Shown: piece by piece, positions 1-6,378 of the stretch
Position numbering within the stretch: position 1 is the stretch's first letter
Layout: every line of letters starts with the position of its first letter
DNA from: Phycisphaerales bacterium
GTDB taxonomy: Bacteria > Planctomycetota > Phycisphaerae > Phycisphaerales > SM1A02
Reading direction: 5' to 3'
NCBI GenBank assembly: GCA_020427625.1
Contig: JAGQOI010000107.1
Coordinates: 1 to 7,269, forward strand
DNA: 7,269 nt
Translations under genes and position numbers: made by a program
Notes under the pieces: generated by a model
Told to the model about the DNA's origin: nothing
The model's input: the letters and a program-made list of their open reading frames with translations, nothing else
Database searches by the model: none

Positions 1-255
1 CACCAGCGCGTCGTCATCGCCCGCGGGCTCGTCGCCTTCCTCGCCCGCACCCTCACCAACGCGAGCTACCCGGAGATCGGACGGGCCATGGGACGACGCA
101 ACCACTCCACCGCGCACACCGCCGATCAACGGGTGCAGCGTCAGATGGACGACGGTTTGCGCGTCGACTGCGGCGGGCGGGGCGAGGTCAGCCTGCGCGA
201 AGTCGCCGATCAGTTGCGCCACGAGATCCTCCGAACCACCGCCCGAGGTGCCTGA
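1..255 (+). CDS. dnaA: Chromosomal replication initiator DnaA, C-terminal domain IV (5' end outside window)
   Basis: The frame is open from base 1 and ends at TGA 253-255, giving the last 84 residues of a protein that starts upstream. Residues 8-45 match the DnaA domain IV helix-turn-helix: an arginine in the basic loop (R8), the LTNASYPEIG helix (18-27), and a recognition motif RRNHST at 32-37 where the family usually has GRDHTT. Domain IV binds DnaA boxes at oriC and anchors the initiator on double-stranded DNA. The tail after residue 50 is somewhat longer and more charged than in E. coli DnaA. The AAA+ ATPase domain would lie upstream and cannot be seen, so this could instead be a shorter DnaA-domain-IV protein or a DnaA paralogue. 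No dnaN follows, and I saw no DnaA-box cluster nearby. Domain assignment is firm; identity as the replication initiator is likely but not proven. Confidence 0.85.
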   Translation, partial: HQRVVIARGLVAFLARTLTNASYPEIGRAMGRRNHSTAHTADQRVQRQMDDGLRVDCGGRGEVSLREVADQLRHEILRTTARGA

Positions 256-276
256 GCCCGCCCGCGACGCATCCGC

Positions 277-282
277 TACACT
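277..282 (+). promoter_or_regulatory. Possible -10 element (TACACT) with leaderless-type start
   Basis: TACACT lies 6 bases upstream of the ATG at 289 and resembles the bacterial -10 consensus TATAAT. Transcription from such an element would begin at or very near the ATG. No convincing -35 hexamer lies at the expected distance (about 254-259), and no purine-rich ribosome binding site precedes the ATG, which is what a leaderless mRNA would look like. The hexamer stands out in very GC-rich DNA but may be chance. Confidence 0.35.
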
Positions 283-288
283 ACCGGC

Positions 289-1800
289 ATGCACCAACGG
301 GCCGCCTTGATGCTGATGGCCGGCGCCATGCTCCTCGCGGGCGCACGCTCCGTCGGCGCCACCTGGCGTCAGGACGCCCTGCCGACGGCGATCCGGCACC
401 TGCAACGCACGGCCGCGCCCGTCCCCGGCGGACCGCACCTCGCCATCCTCCGATCACTGCGACAACTGCACGATCCCGCACTCGAACCGTTGTTCCGGCA
501 ACTGCTGTCCAGCACCGACCCGATCGTGCAGATCCACGCCGTGCTCGGTCTCGCCGAGATCCATGAGCCGCCGGCGCTCGATCCCTGGCTCGTCGGACGC
601 CTCCCGACCCCGGCCGCCCAGGAAGCCGCGATCGACAACGCGATCGCGATGCAACTCCTCGACCTCGCCGCCATGCGCGAACTGCTGTCGTGGAAGAACC
701 TCGACGCGACGCCACGCGTCCGACTCCTCGCCGAACTGCACGCCGCCGGCGAGGACGTCGACGCCGCCGCCCTCGCCGAACTCGCCTCCGCACCGACGCG
801 CGCCGGCGCGCTCGCGTCGTGCCTGCTCGCCCAGCGCGGCGACGCCGCGGCGGTCAGCGCCCTCCGCACGCGCACCGACACCTTGACCGGCCCGGCTCGC
901 GACGCGGTCCTGCGCCAGGTGTTCGAGGAGATCCGCCGGTATCGGCTCACGGCCCTCTACGACTGGGTCGCGACCGTGCTCGAACAGCCGGGACTCGACC
1001 GCGAACTCATCGGCGAGGGCGTGTTCACCGCGTTGTATCTCGATCCCGTGCGCGGCGTGAGCATCTGGCGTCGCGCCCTCGGCGACGCGCCCGGCCTGAG
1101 CGAGCGCGTCCGCTTCGCCCTGCTGCTGTTCGCCGTCGGCGAGGACATCCCGGCCGCGACCTACGACACCGTCGCCCAGCCGGACCACACGTTGCTCACG
1201 ACGCTGATCGCCGCCGGCAAGGCGCTGAGCACCGACACGAACGTCGCCGCGGCGCTCAACGCCCTCATCGACCTCGGACACGTGCGCTCCACGAACCTCG
1301 CCGTCCGCCATGCCGCCCATCTGCCCGCCGCCGCCGCGGCCGACGTGTACGAGCACCTCATCGACCGGGTCGACGGCGACAGTCGCGGGATGAACGAGCG
1401 ACTGGAGCTGGCGATCCTCGGCGCCTCGCGTCTCTACGACGTCGCACCGGCGCGTCTCGTGGCGCGTCTCGAGGCGACGCCCGACGACAGTCCGACCCAG
1501 GAGGCGATCCTCATGGGCCTGTTCGACACGACGGATGATCGGGTCGGCCAGATCGCCCGCGACGTGCGTCGACTCGGCGCGGCCCGGGCGGACTCGCTCG
1601 CCTGGCTGCTGCTGGCGCGTCACGCCGCATCGCTCTCGCCCGATGAGATCCGCCAGATCAGCCTCATCGCCTCGGGCGGCGGCCAGGTGTCGGACGGTCT
1701 GCGCGCCCAGGCGGCGTGGATCCTGATCCGGGCGACCGGCAACGTGGATCGCGCCCTGCTGGACATCTTCAATGAATCGCCGAACGGCGGTCGTTCCTGA
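289..1800 (+). CDS. Exported HEAT-like repeat protein of unknown function
   Basis: The 503-residue product begins with a typical Sec signal peptide: HQR in the n-region, a hydrophobic stretch over about residues 6-19, and a likely cleavage site after SVGA at 24. There is no lipobox, so the mature protein should be periplasmic or exported. The rest is almost entirely amphipathic helices in Ala/Leu/Arg/Asp-rich pairs. The clearest HEAT-like unit is at residues 50-92, and similar units recur through about 485. HEAT repeats form curved superhelices that usually serve as protein-binding scaffolds. No catalytic motif, later membrane segment or metal site is visible, and only one cysteine (C178) is present. 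The ATG at 289 is chosen because it gives the complete signal peptide; no Shine-Dalgarno sequence precedes it. The gene lies 33 bases after the dnaA-type gene and 56 bases before the aminotransferase, all on the same strand. I do not recognise a specific family. Confidence 0.85.
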   Translation: MHQRAALMLMAGAMLLAGARSVGATWRQDALPTAIRHLQRTAAPVPGGPHLAILRSLRQLHDPALEPLFRQLLSSTDPIVQIHAVLGLAEIHEPPALDPWLVGRLPTPAAQEAAIDNAIAMQLLDLAAMRELLSWKNLDATPRVRLLAELHAAGEDVDAAALAELASAPTRAGALASCLLAQRGDAAAVSALRTRTDTLTGPARDAVLRQVFEEIRRYRLTALYDWVATVLEQPGLDRELIGEGVFTALYLDPVRGVSIWRRALGDAPGLSERVRFALLLFAVGEDIPAATYDTVAQPDHTLLTTLIAAGKALSTDTNVAAALNALIDLGHVRSTNLAVRHAAHLPAAAAADVYEHLIDRVDGDSRGMNERLELAILGASRLYDVAPARLVARLEATPDDSPTQEAILMGLFDTTDDRVGQIARDVRRLGAARADSLAWLLLARHAASLSPDEIRQISLIASGGGQVSDGLRAQAAWILIRATGNVDRALLDIFNESPNGGRS

Positions 1801-1843
1801 CCCGGACGAACGCCGATGATGGGCCTCGTCGCCCGTGTCCCCC

Positions 1844-1848
1844 GGAAG
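1844..1848 (+). promoter_or_regulatory. Ribosome binding site for the aminotransferase GTG start
   Basis: GGAAG sits 8 bases before GTG 1857. It supports this non-ATG start; the upstream ATGs at 1816 and 1819 are out of frame. Confidence 0.6.
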
Positions 1849-1856
1849 CCCTGCCC

Positions 1857-3020
1857 GTGTCGAACACCATTCCGCTGAGCCAGCCCGACATCACCGACGC
1901 GGATGTCCGGACCGTCATCGCCGCCCTCCGCAGCGGGCGTCTGAGCATGGGGCCGTACGTCGAGGAATTCGAGGCGCTCGTCTCGCGACGTCTGCGCCGG
2001 ACGCACGGGATCGCCGTGAACTCGGGCACGTCCGGCCTGCACCTCGCGCTCGCGGCCCTCGGCGTGGGTCCGGGTGACGAGGTCATCACGCCCGCGTTCA
2101 GTTTCGTCGCCTCCGCGAACTGCATCCTGCACGTCGGCGCGACGCCGGTCTTCGTCGACGCCGATCCGCGCACGCTGAACGTCCGGGCGACCGACGTCGA
2201 GGCGAAGATCACCGATCGGACGAAGGCGATCATCGGCGTCGAGGTGTTCGGCAATCCGACGGGCATGGCCGAACTGGCCGCCCTGTCGACGAAGCACGAG
2301 ATCCCGCTCGTGGAGGATGCGTGCGAGGGACTCGGCGGCCTGATCGGGTCGGACCGCATCGGCGGGTTCGGACGCATCGCGGTGTTCGGCTTCTATCCGA
2401 ACAAGCAGATCACGACCGGCGAAGGCGGGATGATCGTGACCGACGACGACCGGGTCGCGGAGATCTGCCGCTCGATGCGCAACCAGGGCCGCGCACCCGC
2501 CGGCATGGACGGCGGCTCGGGCACCGGTTCGTGGCTGGCCCACGAGCGGATGGGGTACAACTTCCGTCTGCCCGAACTGAACGCCGCTCTCGGCGTGTCG
2601 CAGATGGGTCGTCTGGACGAGCTCATCGAGGCGCGTCAGCAGGTCGCGGCCCAGTACACGCGGCGTCTCATGACGAACGGCGACCTCATCGTGCCGACGA
2701 TCGAGTCGGACGTGCGCATGAGTTGGTTCGTGTACGTGGTGCGCCTGAGCGACCGCTTCACGGCGGCCGACCGGGACGAGATCATCGCGGGCCTGCGCCG
2801 GCACGACATCGGGTGCTCGAACTACTTCCCCCCCATCCCGCTGATGCCGTTCTACCGCGAGCAGTACGGCTATCGCCCGGGCGACTTCCCCGTCACCGAG
2901 TTCGTGAGCCAGCGCACCATCGCGCTGCCGTTCTTCCCCGGCCTCACCGATCGCGAGGTCGATCTCGTCTGCCAGACGCTCGACCTCATGATGACGCGCC
3001 TCACGTTCTCGCGGCAGTGA
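1857..3020 (+). CDS. DegT/DnrJ/EryC1/StrS-family PLP-dependent aminotransferase
   Basis: The complete 387-residue protein has the usual length of sugar aminotransferases that move an amino group, typically from glutamate, onto a nucleotide-linked keto-sugar. Fold-type I landmarks are in order: NSGTSGLHLAL at 55-65 (phosphate binding), GDEVITPAFSFVAS at 73-86, VEDACE at 152-157 with D154 expected to contact the PLP ring nitrogen, and FYPNKQITTGEGG at 179-191 with K183 as the Schiff-base lysine. RMGYNFRLPELNAALG (231-246) and SNYFPPIPLMPFYR (321-334) are also typical of the family. All catalytic positions are intact, so it should be active. The substrate cannot be read from sequence; perosamine-type and other amino sugars for surface polysaccharide or glycoprotein are plausible. 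No other sugar-pathway gene is visible here. It may be cotranscribed with the HEAT-type gene and converges on the flagellar operon. Confidence 0.93.
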   Translation: MSNTIPLSQPDITDADVRTVIAALRSGRLSMGPYVEEFEALVSRRLRRTHGIAVNSGTSGLHLALAALGVGPGDEVITPAFSFVASANCILHVGATPVFVDADPRTLNVRATDVEAKITDRTKAIIGVEVFGNPTGMAELAALSTKHEIPLVEDACEGLGGLIGSDRIGGFGRIAVFGFYPNKQITTGEGGMIVTDDDRVAEICRSMRNQGRAPAGMDGGSGTGSWLAHERMGYNFRLPELNAALGVSQMGRLDELIEARQQVAAQYTRRLMTNGDLIVPTIESDVRMSWFVYVVRLSDRFTAADRDEIIAGLRRHDIGCSNYFPPIPLMPFYREQYGYRPGDFPVTEFVSQRTIALPFFPGLTDREVDLVCQTLDLMMTRLTFSRQ

Positions 3021-3031
3021 CGATCGCACCG

Positions 3032-3046
3032 CCGCGGATCGCGCGG
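3032..3046. terminator. Small GC hairpin between convergent genes, possible bidirectional terminator
   Basis: CCGCG and CGCGG pair as a 5-bp stem around a 5-base loop in the 27-base gap between the stops of the aminotransferase gene (3018-3020) and flbD (3048-3050). The position suits a shared terminator. There is no T-tract on either strand and the stem is short, so termination could instead be Rho-dependent or lie within the opposing gene. In DNA this GC-rich, 5-bp inverted repeats are common by chance. Confidence 0.25.
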
Positions 3047-3047
3047 G

Positions 3048-3245
3048 TCACGTCGGCGGGACGAGCCGGCGCAGGTGCCGCCCGTACTCGATGGATTTCT
3101 CGACGACTTCCGCCATGGTCTCGACGACGAGCAGGTGATCGCCGTTCACGAGCGTGATCGTCGTGTCGGGATTCTCCTCGACGGTGCGGATGAGCTCGGC
3201 GTTGACGACGAGGCGCTTGCCGTTGAGTCGGGTGACGGTGATCAT
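3048..3245 (-). CDS. flbD: FlbD-family flagellar protein (SwrD-like)
   Basis: The 65-residue protein matches the FlbD family over its whole length. It starts with MITVTRLNGK (1-10), continues with a region where family members read like NPELI (here NAELI, 15-19), then VEENPDTTITLVNGDHLLV (22-40), and ends in a helix containing VVEKSIEY (47-54). It has no membrane segment and is probably cytoplasmic. In Bacillus subtilis the homologue SwrD lies after flgE and is needed for full motor power in swarming; elsewhere the family is known mainly by its place in flagellar operons. It should not be confused with the Caulobacter regulator also called FlbD. The start is ATG 3245, with a GGAGA-type site 10 bases upstream (3256-3260). 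It lies 25 bases after flgE and is the last gene of the operon. Confidence 0.92.
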   Translation of the reverse strand: MITVTRLNGKRLVVNAELIRTVEENPDTTITLVNGDHLLVVETMAEVVEKSIEYGRHLRRLVPPT

Positions 3246-3270
3246 CGGGCGTCGGTCTCCGGAATCGCGC

Positions 3271-5022
3271 TTATCGCGCCAGGGCGAGGAGCTGCTGCAT
3301 GAGCTGATCGGTCGTCTGGATGACCCGCGACGACGCCGAGTACCCGGTCGACGTGAGGATCATGCTGATGAACTCCTGCGAGAGGTCGACGTTGGAGAGT
3401 TCCAGCGCGCCGCCGACGATGCGGCCGGTGCCGAAGCGGAGGGCGGTGGTGACGATCGCGTCGCCGGAGTTGGGGCCGGCTTCGTAGAGACCGTTGCCGA
3501 CGTCGACGAGGCCGCGCACGTTGGAGAAGCCGGCGACGGCGAGCTGACCCACCGTGCGGGAGAGCCCGTTGGAGAACGCGCCGGAGATCGTGCCGTCGCC
3601 GGAGATGGCGAAGCTGGCGAGCGTGCCGATGGGCGAGCCGTCCTGGAACACGGCCGCGACCGCCGAGCCGGTGTCCGTCAGCGCGGTGATCGACTCCGTT
3701 CCCGAGTCGAAGGCGATCGAGACCGAGAGGGGATCGACGGCGCCGTTCTGGCGGGCGACCGTGAACGATTCGTTCGTCGCGGAGACGAAGGCGCCCTTGT
3801 TGTCGAACTCCACGACGCCGATGCCGGCGATGCGGTCGAGGGCATCGATGTCGTTGGACTCGGCGATCCACTCCCACGTCGTGCCGCCGCTGGCCGTCGT
3901 GGACTGGAGCACGAACGACAGGTCGACGGTGAGCGGCGTGCCGAGCGAGTCGTACACGACGAGCGACGTGCGGGCGGCCTCGCCGTCGGCGGTCGCGGAC
4001 TTCGTCGGGACGAACGGGAGGGACACGAGCGACCCGGCGCCGGAGGCCGCCATGTCGGCGTTCTCGATGTTGAGATCCTGCGTCGTGCCCTCGTTGCCGG
4101 TGATCACGAGCGCGCCGGCGGAGATGGCGACCGAGCCGCCGAGATTCTCGCCCGACACCGACGTCGAGTCGAGCCCGAGGTAGGCGTCGAGGAAGTCCAT
4201 GTAGTCCTGCATCGTCGTGCCGAAGTCGTCGGTGCCGGCGACGGCGGTCGCGGAGAACGCGAAGGACTTCGTGCCGAGATCCTTGCCGCCCTTTTCGATG
4301 CCGGACACGGTGACGGTCTTCGCGGACGCGGCATCGAAGACCTGGACGATGGTGCCGGTGCCGTCGTCCATGTAGACGTCGTCGGACGTGAGATCGGTGG
4401 ACGCGTCGATCGGGACGGTGCCCGCGAGGTCGGTGTACATGGTCGAGAACGTGTGGACCGAGCCCGACGTCGGCACGCTGCCGGAGGCGTTCAGGTTGCC
4501 CTGCATCGTGACGTTCTCGGTCGCCTGCGCGAGGGTGAGCGATCCGACCGGGATGTTCAGCGCCGTGAGGTTGCCCTCGACGACGTTGAAGCCCGCGTCG
4601 ACGGCATAGCCCATGACGCGGGCGCCGTCGATGTTCACGAGGTCGTTCTGGGCGTTGAGCTGGAACGCGCCCGAACGTGTGAAGTACCGCGTGCCCCCTG
4701 AATTCACGATGAAGAAGCCGTCCCCCTCCAACGCGACGTCCGTCGCGACGCCGGTCGTCGACAACGCGCCGCCGGCGAAGTTCCGCTGCGTGCCCGCGAT
4801 GCCGACGCCGAGACCGATCTGCACCGGGTTCGTGCCGCCCGTCGTGTCCGCCGGCTTCGAACCGATGCCGAACGTGCGCGAGAACATCGATCCGAAGTGC
4901 ATCCGGGTCGACTTGTACCCGGTCGTGTTCACGTTCGCGATGTTGTTGCCGATCAGGTCGAGCTGACGCGCATGTGCGTTCAGCCCCGAGAGTGCCGTGA
5001 AGAGCGCAGTGGTGGAAGCCAT
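3271..5022 (-). CDS. flgE: Flagellar hook protein FlgE
   Basis: The 583-residue protein polymerises into the curved hook that joins the basal body to the filament. The N-terminal rod/hook export and assembly region is clear: LFTALSGLNAHARQLDLIGN at 7-26, then NIANVNTTGYKSTR (27-40). GDGFFIV (101-107) is the motif shared with FlgF and FlgG. A FlaE-like segment includes VVYDSLGTPLTVDLSFV (355-371). The C-terminal coiled region carries ELSNVDLSQEFISM (541-554) and SSRVIQTTDQLMQQLL (564-579). Salmonella FlgE has about 403 residues, so the surplus lies in the surface-exposed middle, roughly 180-345. There is no cysteine. The frame is open to 5190, but ATG 5022 is chosen: it begins exactly at the conserved N terminus, has a strong AGGAGA site, and avoids a 56-residue Arg-rich extension overlapping the upstream gene. 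It lies 43 bases after that gene and 25 before flbD. Confidence 0.97.
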   Translation of the reverse strand: MASTTALFTALSGLNAHARQLDLIGNNIANVNTTGYKSTRMHFGSMFSRTFGIGSKPADTTGGTNPVQIGLGVGIAGTQRNFAGGALSTTGVATDVALEGDGFFIVNSGGTRYFTRSGAFQLNAQNDLVNIDGARVMGYAVDAGFNVVEGNLTALNIPVGSLTLAQATENVTMQGNLNASGSVPTSGSVHTFSTMYTDLAGTVPIDASTDLTSDDVYMDDGTGTIVQVFDAASAKTVTVSGIEKGGKDLGTKSFAFSATAVAGTDDFGTTMQDYMDFLDAYLGLDSTSVSGENLGGSVAISAGALVITGNEGTTQDLNIENADMAASGAGSLVSLPFVPTKSATADGEAARTSLVVYDSLGTPLTVDLSFVLQSTTASGGTTWEWIAESNDIDALDRIAGIGVVEFDNKGAFVSATNESFTVARQNGAVDPLSVSIAFDSGTESITALTDTGSAVAAVFQDGSPIGTLASFAISGDGTISGAFSNGLSRTVGQLAVAGFSNVRGLVDVGNGLYEAGPNSGDAIVTTALRFGTGRIVGGALELSNVDLSQEFISMILTSTGYSASSRVIQTTDQLMQQLLALAR

Positions 5023-5030
5023 GACCCGAA

Positions 5031-5036
5031 TCTCCT
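5031..5036 (-). promoter_or_regulatory. Strong ribosome binding site for flgE
   Basis: AGGAGA on the minus strand ends 8 bases before ATG 5022. It fixes the hook protein start and rules out the longer in-frame start at 5190. Confidence 0.85.
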
Positions 5037-5065
5037 GACCGGCACGCGACGGCGCCGGTTGAACA

Positions 5066-5578
5066 TCAACTGATCTCTGAACCCGACGACGATCCGCCCC
5101 CGAACTGGGCGATGATCTCCGGCGGCATCCGCCGGAGGCCCGGCGGCGGCGTCGGACCCGACGCGACCGGGTCGTCCGGACCCGATACATGCACCGCCGC
5201 GTCCAGGGCGACGAGCGGCGACGTTCCCCCGGCCCTCAACTCCTGCGCCAGCACACGCTCCGCAACGTCAAGCACCACCCCCCGACCGTCCACCAGCAGC
5301 AGCGCCCGCGCGGCACCCGACGCCGCCGCGACATCCGCCGCCGCGCCCATGCGCTCCATCTGCTCCGCCTCGAACGGCGGGTCCGCTTCGAATTCGAGCC
5401 GCACCTGACGCCCGCTCGACACCGACCCGTGCGACACGAGCGTGAGCAACTGGTCGAACGACTGACGTTCGATCGGCGTCGCGGGACCGCCGGAACGCGC
5501 CGGCGCAGCGCCCGGTCGAACCGCCGGTTCGAGTCGCCTGAGAAGCTTGGTCGCGTCGATGGGCATGGCGTCGGACAC
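5066..5578 (-). CDS. Small flagellar operon protein, divergent TIGR02530-type
   Basis: The 170-residue protein lies between flgD and flgE, where many bacteria carry the small flagellar operon protein TIGR02530. Residues 36-131 fit the general layout of that family as I recall it: an amphipathic start IERQSFDQLLTLVS (36-49), a basic strand QVRLEFEA (58-65), a helix around EAEQMERMGAAADVAAASGA (70-89), strand ALLLVDGRGVVLDV (92-105), then ERVLAQEL (107-114) and an ending ALDAAVHV (124-131). The usual SKHA/RL-type residues before the helix are not obvious, so it is divergent. N- and C-terminal flanks are Pro/Gly/Ser-rich and look disordered. There is no signal peptide or membrane segment. The family's role is not settled; an assembly or export factor for the hook cap or hook is an inference from position. 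The start is unsure: GTG 5578 and ATG 5566 both lack a clear ribosome binding site. Confidence 0.75.
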   Translation of the reverse strand: MSDAMPIDATKLLRRLEPAVRPGAAPARSGGPATPIERQSFDQLLTLVSHGSVSSGRQVRLEFEADPPFEAEQMERMGAAADVAAASGAARALLLVDGRGVVLDVAERVLAQELRAGGTSPLVALDAAVHVSGPDDPVASGPTPPPGLRRMPPEIIAQFGGGSSSGSEIS

Positions 5579-5600
5579 TCGCGAAACGAATCAGGCGGAC

Positions 5601-6362
5601 TCAACGAAAGGAACGACGACCGATCGTCGAACCGAGCTGCGACAAGGCATCCCGCGTCACGATCTCCGGCAGCGCCTGCGCGGCCGCGGGCTGCTTCACG
5701 AACAGCGAAGGGTCGTAACCCTCCGGCGCCCGCGGCGTGAGCGGCGGTTGCGGCGTCACGGCGTTCGGGACCGTCGGGTCCTCGTTCTTGACGATCGGAT
5801 CGCCGCCGCCCGACGGCGGATCGTCGATCGGCGTCCCGTCGCCGGGATCCTCGATGTCGATCGGCGGCTCGTCGCCGTCGACCGGCGGCGTGCCGCCCGG
5901 CGCGGGCGGCGTTCCGGGCGTCGACGGTCCGCCCGGCGCCGGGGTCGTGCGGATGTCGAAGATCGTCTCGATGTTCTCGAAGGGCACGACGAACCCGCTG
6001 TCGAGTTCGAGGCTGATCTGGTCGCCCTGTCGCAACACGGACACGACGGTGCCGGCGACGCGCTCGTAGTCGGCGGTGAGACCGCCGACGAACGTGCCGA
6101 GCAGGTTCGCACCGGAGGCGAGCTGGTTCTCGGTGACCATGCGCTCCAGCTTCTTCTGGATCGCGATGTCCGATTCGATGGAGCGGATCGAGTTCAACTG
6201 TTCCAGCAGTGCCGCCGAGTCGTTCGGCGAGAACGGATCCTGGTTCGACAGCTCCGTGAACATGATGCTCAGGAAGTCCTCGCTGCTCATCGCCGAGAAC
6301 TGGTTCGTCGGCTCGGCGCGGCGAAACGTGTCGATCGGGTTCGCTGAAGAGATCTGGCCCAT
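5601..6362 (-). CDS. flgD: Hook cap (hook assembly scaffold) protein FlgD with long disordered C terminus
   Basis: FlgD is exported to the tip of the growing hook and helps FlgE subunits fold in place. The 253-residue product carries the conserved FlgD N-terminal region: EDFLSIMFTELSNQDPFSPNDS at 28-49, written in the family as FLKLL.TQL.NQDP..P.D, followed by ALLEQLNSIRSIES (51-64) and LLGTFVGGLT (87-96). A small beta region with GTVVSVLRQGDQISLEL and VPFENIETIF (104-135) matches the Tudor-like part of FlgD. The larger FLG_D/fibronectin-like half of enterobacterial FlgD is not evident. Residues about 138-214 are rich in Pro, Gly and Asp and should be disordered; a short helical end follows (roughly 216-253). 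ATG 6362 has a good ribosome binding site. The gene lies 16 bases after fliK and 22 before the next gene, which fits a single transcript. Confidence 0.93.
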   Translation of the reverse strand: MGQISSANPIDTFRRAEPTNQFSAMSSEDFLSIMFTELSNQDPFSPNDSAALLEQLNSIRSIESDIAIQKKLERMVTENQLASGANLLGTFVGGLTADYERVAGTVVSVLRQGDQISLELDSGFVVPFENIETIFDIRTTPAPGGPSTPGTPPAPGGTPPVDGDEPPIDIEDPGDGTPIDDPPSGGGDPIVKNEDPTVPNAVTPQPPLTPRAPEGYDPSLFVKQPAAAQALPEIVTRDALSQLGSTIGRRSFR

Positions 6363-6370
6363 GGGTGCAT

Positions 6371-6376
6371 CACCTT
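6371..6376 (-). promoter_or_regulatory. Ribosome binding site for flgD
   Basis: AAGGTG on the minus strand lies 8 bases before ATG 6362 and 2 bases past the fliK stop codon. Ribosomes terminating on fliK would uncover or reuse it, so translational coupling is plausible. Confidence 0.7.
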
Positions 6377-6378
6377 CG

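Noticed and set aside
454..1623. Long open frame (389 codons) on the minus strand opposite the HEAT-type gene
   Set aside because: Its composition is Arg/Gly/Glu/Val-rich with no recognisable domain, as expected for the shadow of a high-GC gene. The plus-strand frame has a signal peptide and repeats.
2828..2834. Run of seven C as a possible phase-variation slippage site
   Set aside because: It encodes part of the conserved family motif YFPPI with preferred GC-rich codons; such short C runs are expected in this composition.
1620..3029. Long open frame (469 codons) on the minus strand covering the aminotransferase gene
   Set aside because: The opposite strand encodes an intact, motif-complete aminotransferase. 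This frame is rich in Arg, Asp, His and Val with no family match and would run across the HEAT-type gene end.
3154..4701. Long open frame (515 codons) on the plus strand opposite flbD and flgE
   Set aside because: It is antisense to clearly conserved flagellar genes and has the low-complexity Arg/Asp/Gly/Val composition typical of GC-rich shadows.
5023..5190. 56-residue N-terminal extension of the hook protein from an upstream start at 5190
   Set aside because: It is Arg-rich, overlaps the upstream gene in another frame, and is bypassed by a strong ribosome binding site directly before the conserved FlgE N terminus.
5729..5945. Repetitive GC-rich DNA within flgD as a possible tandem repeat or mobile remnant
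   Set aside because: No exact repeat unit is found. The pattern follows from Pro/Gly/Asp codons in the disordered linker, and the reading frame is intact.
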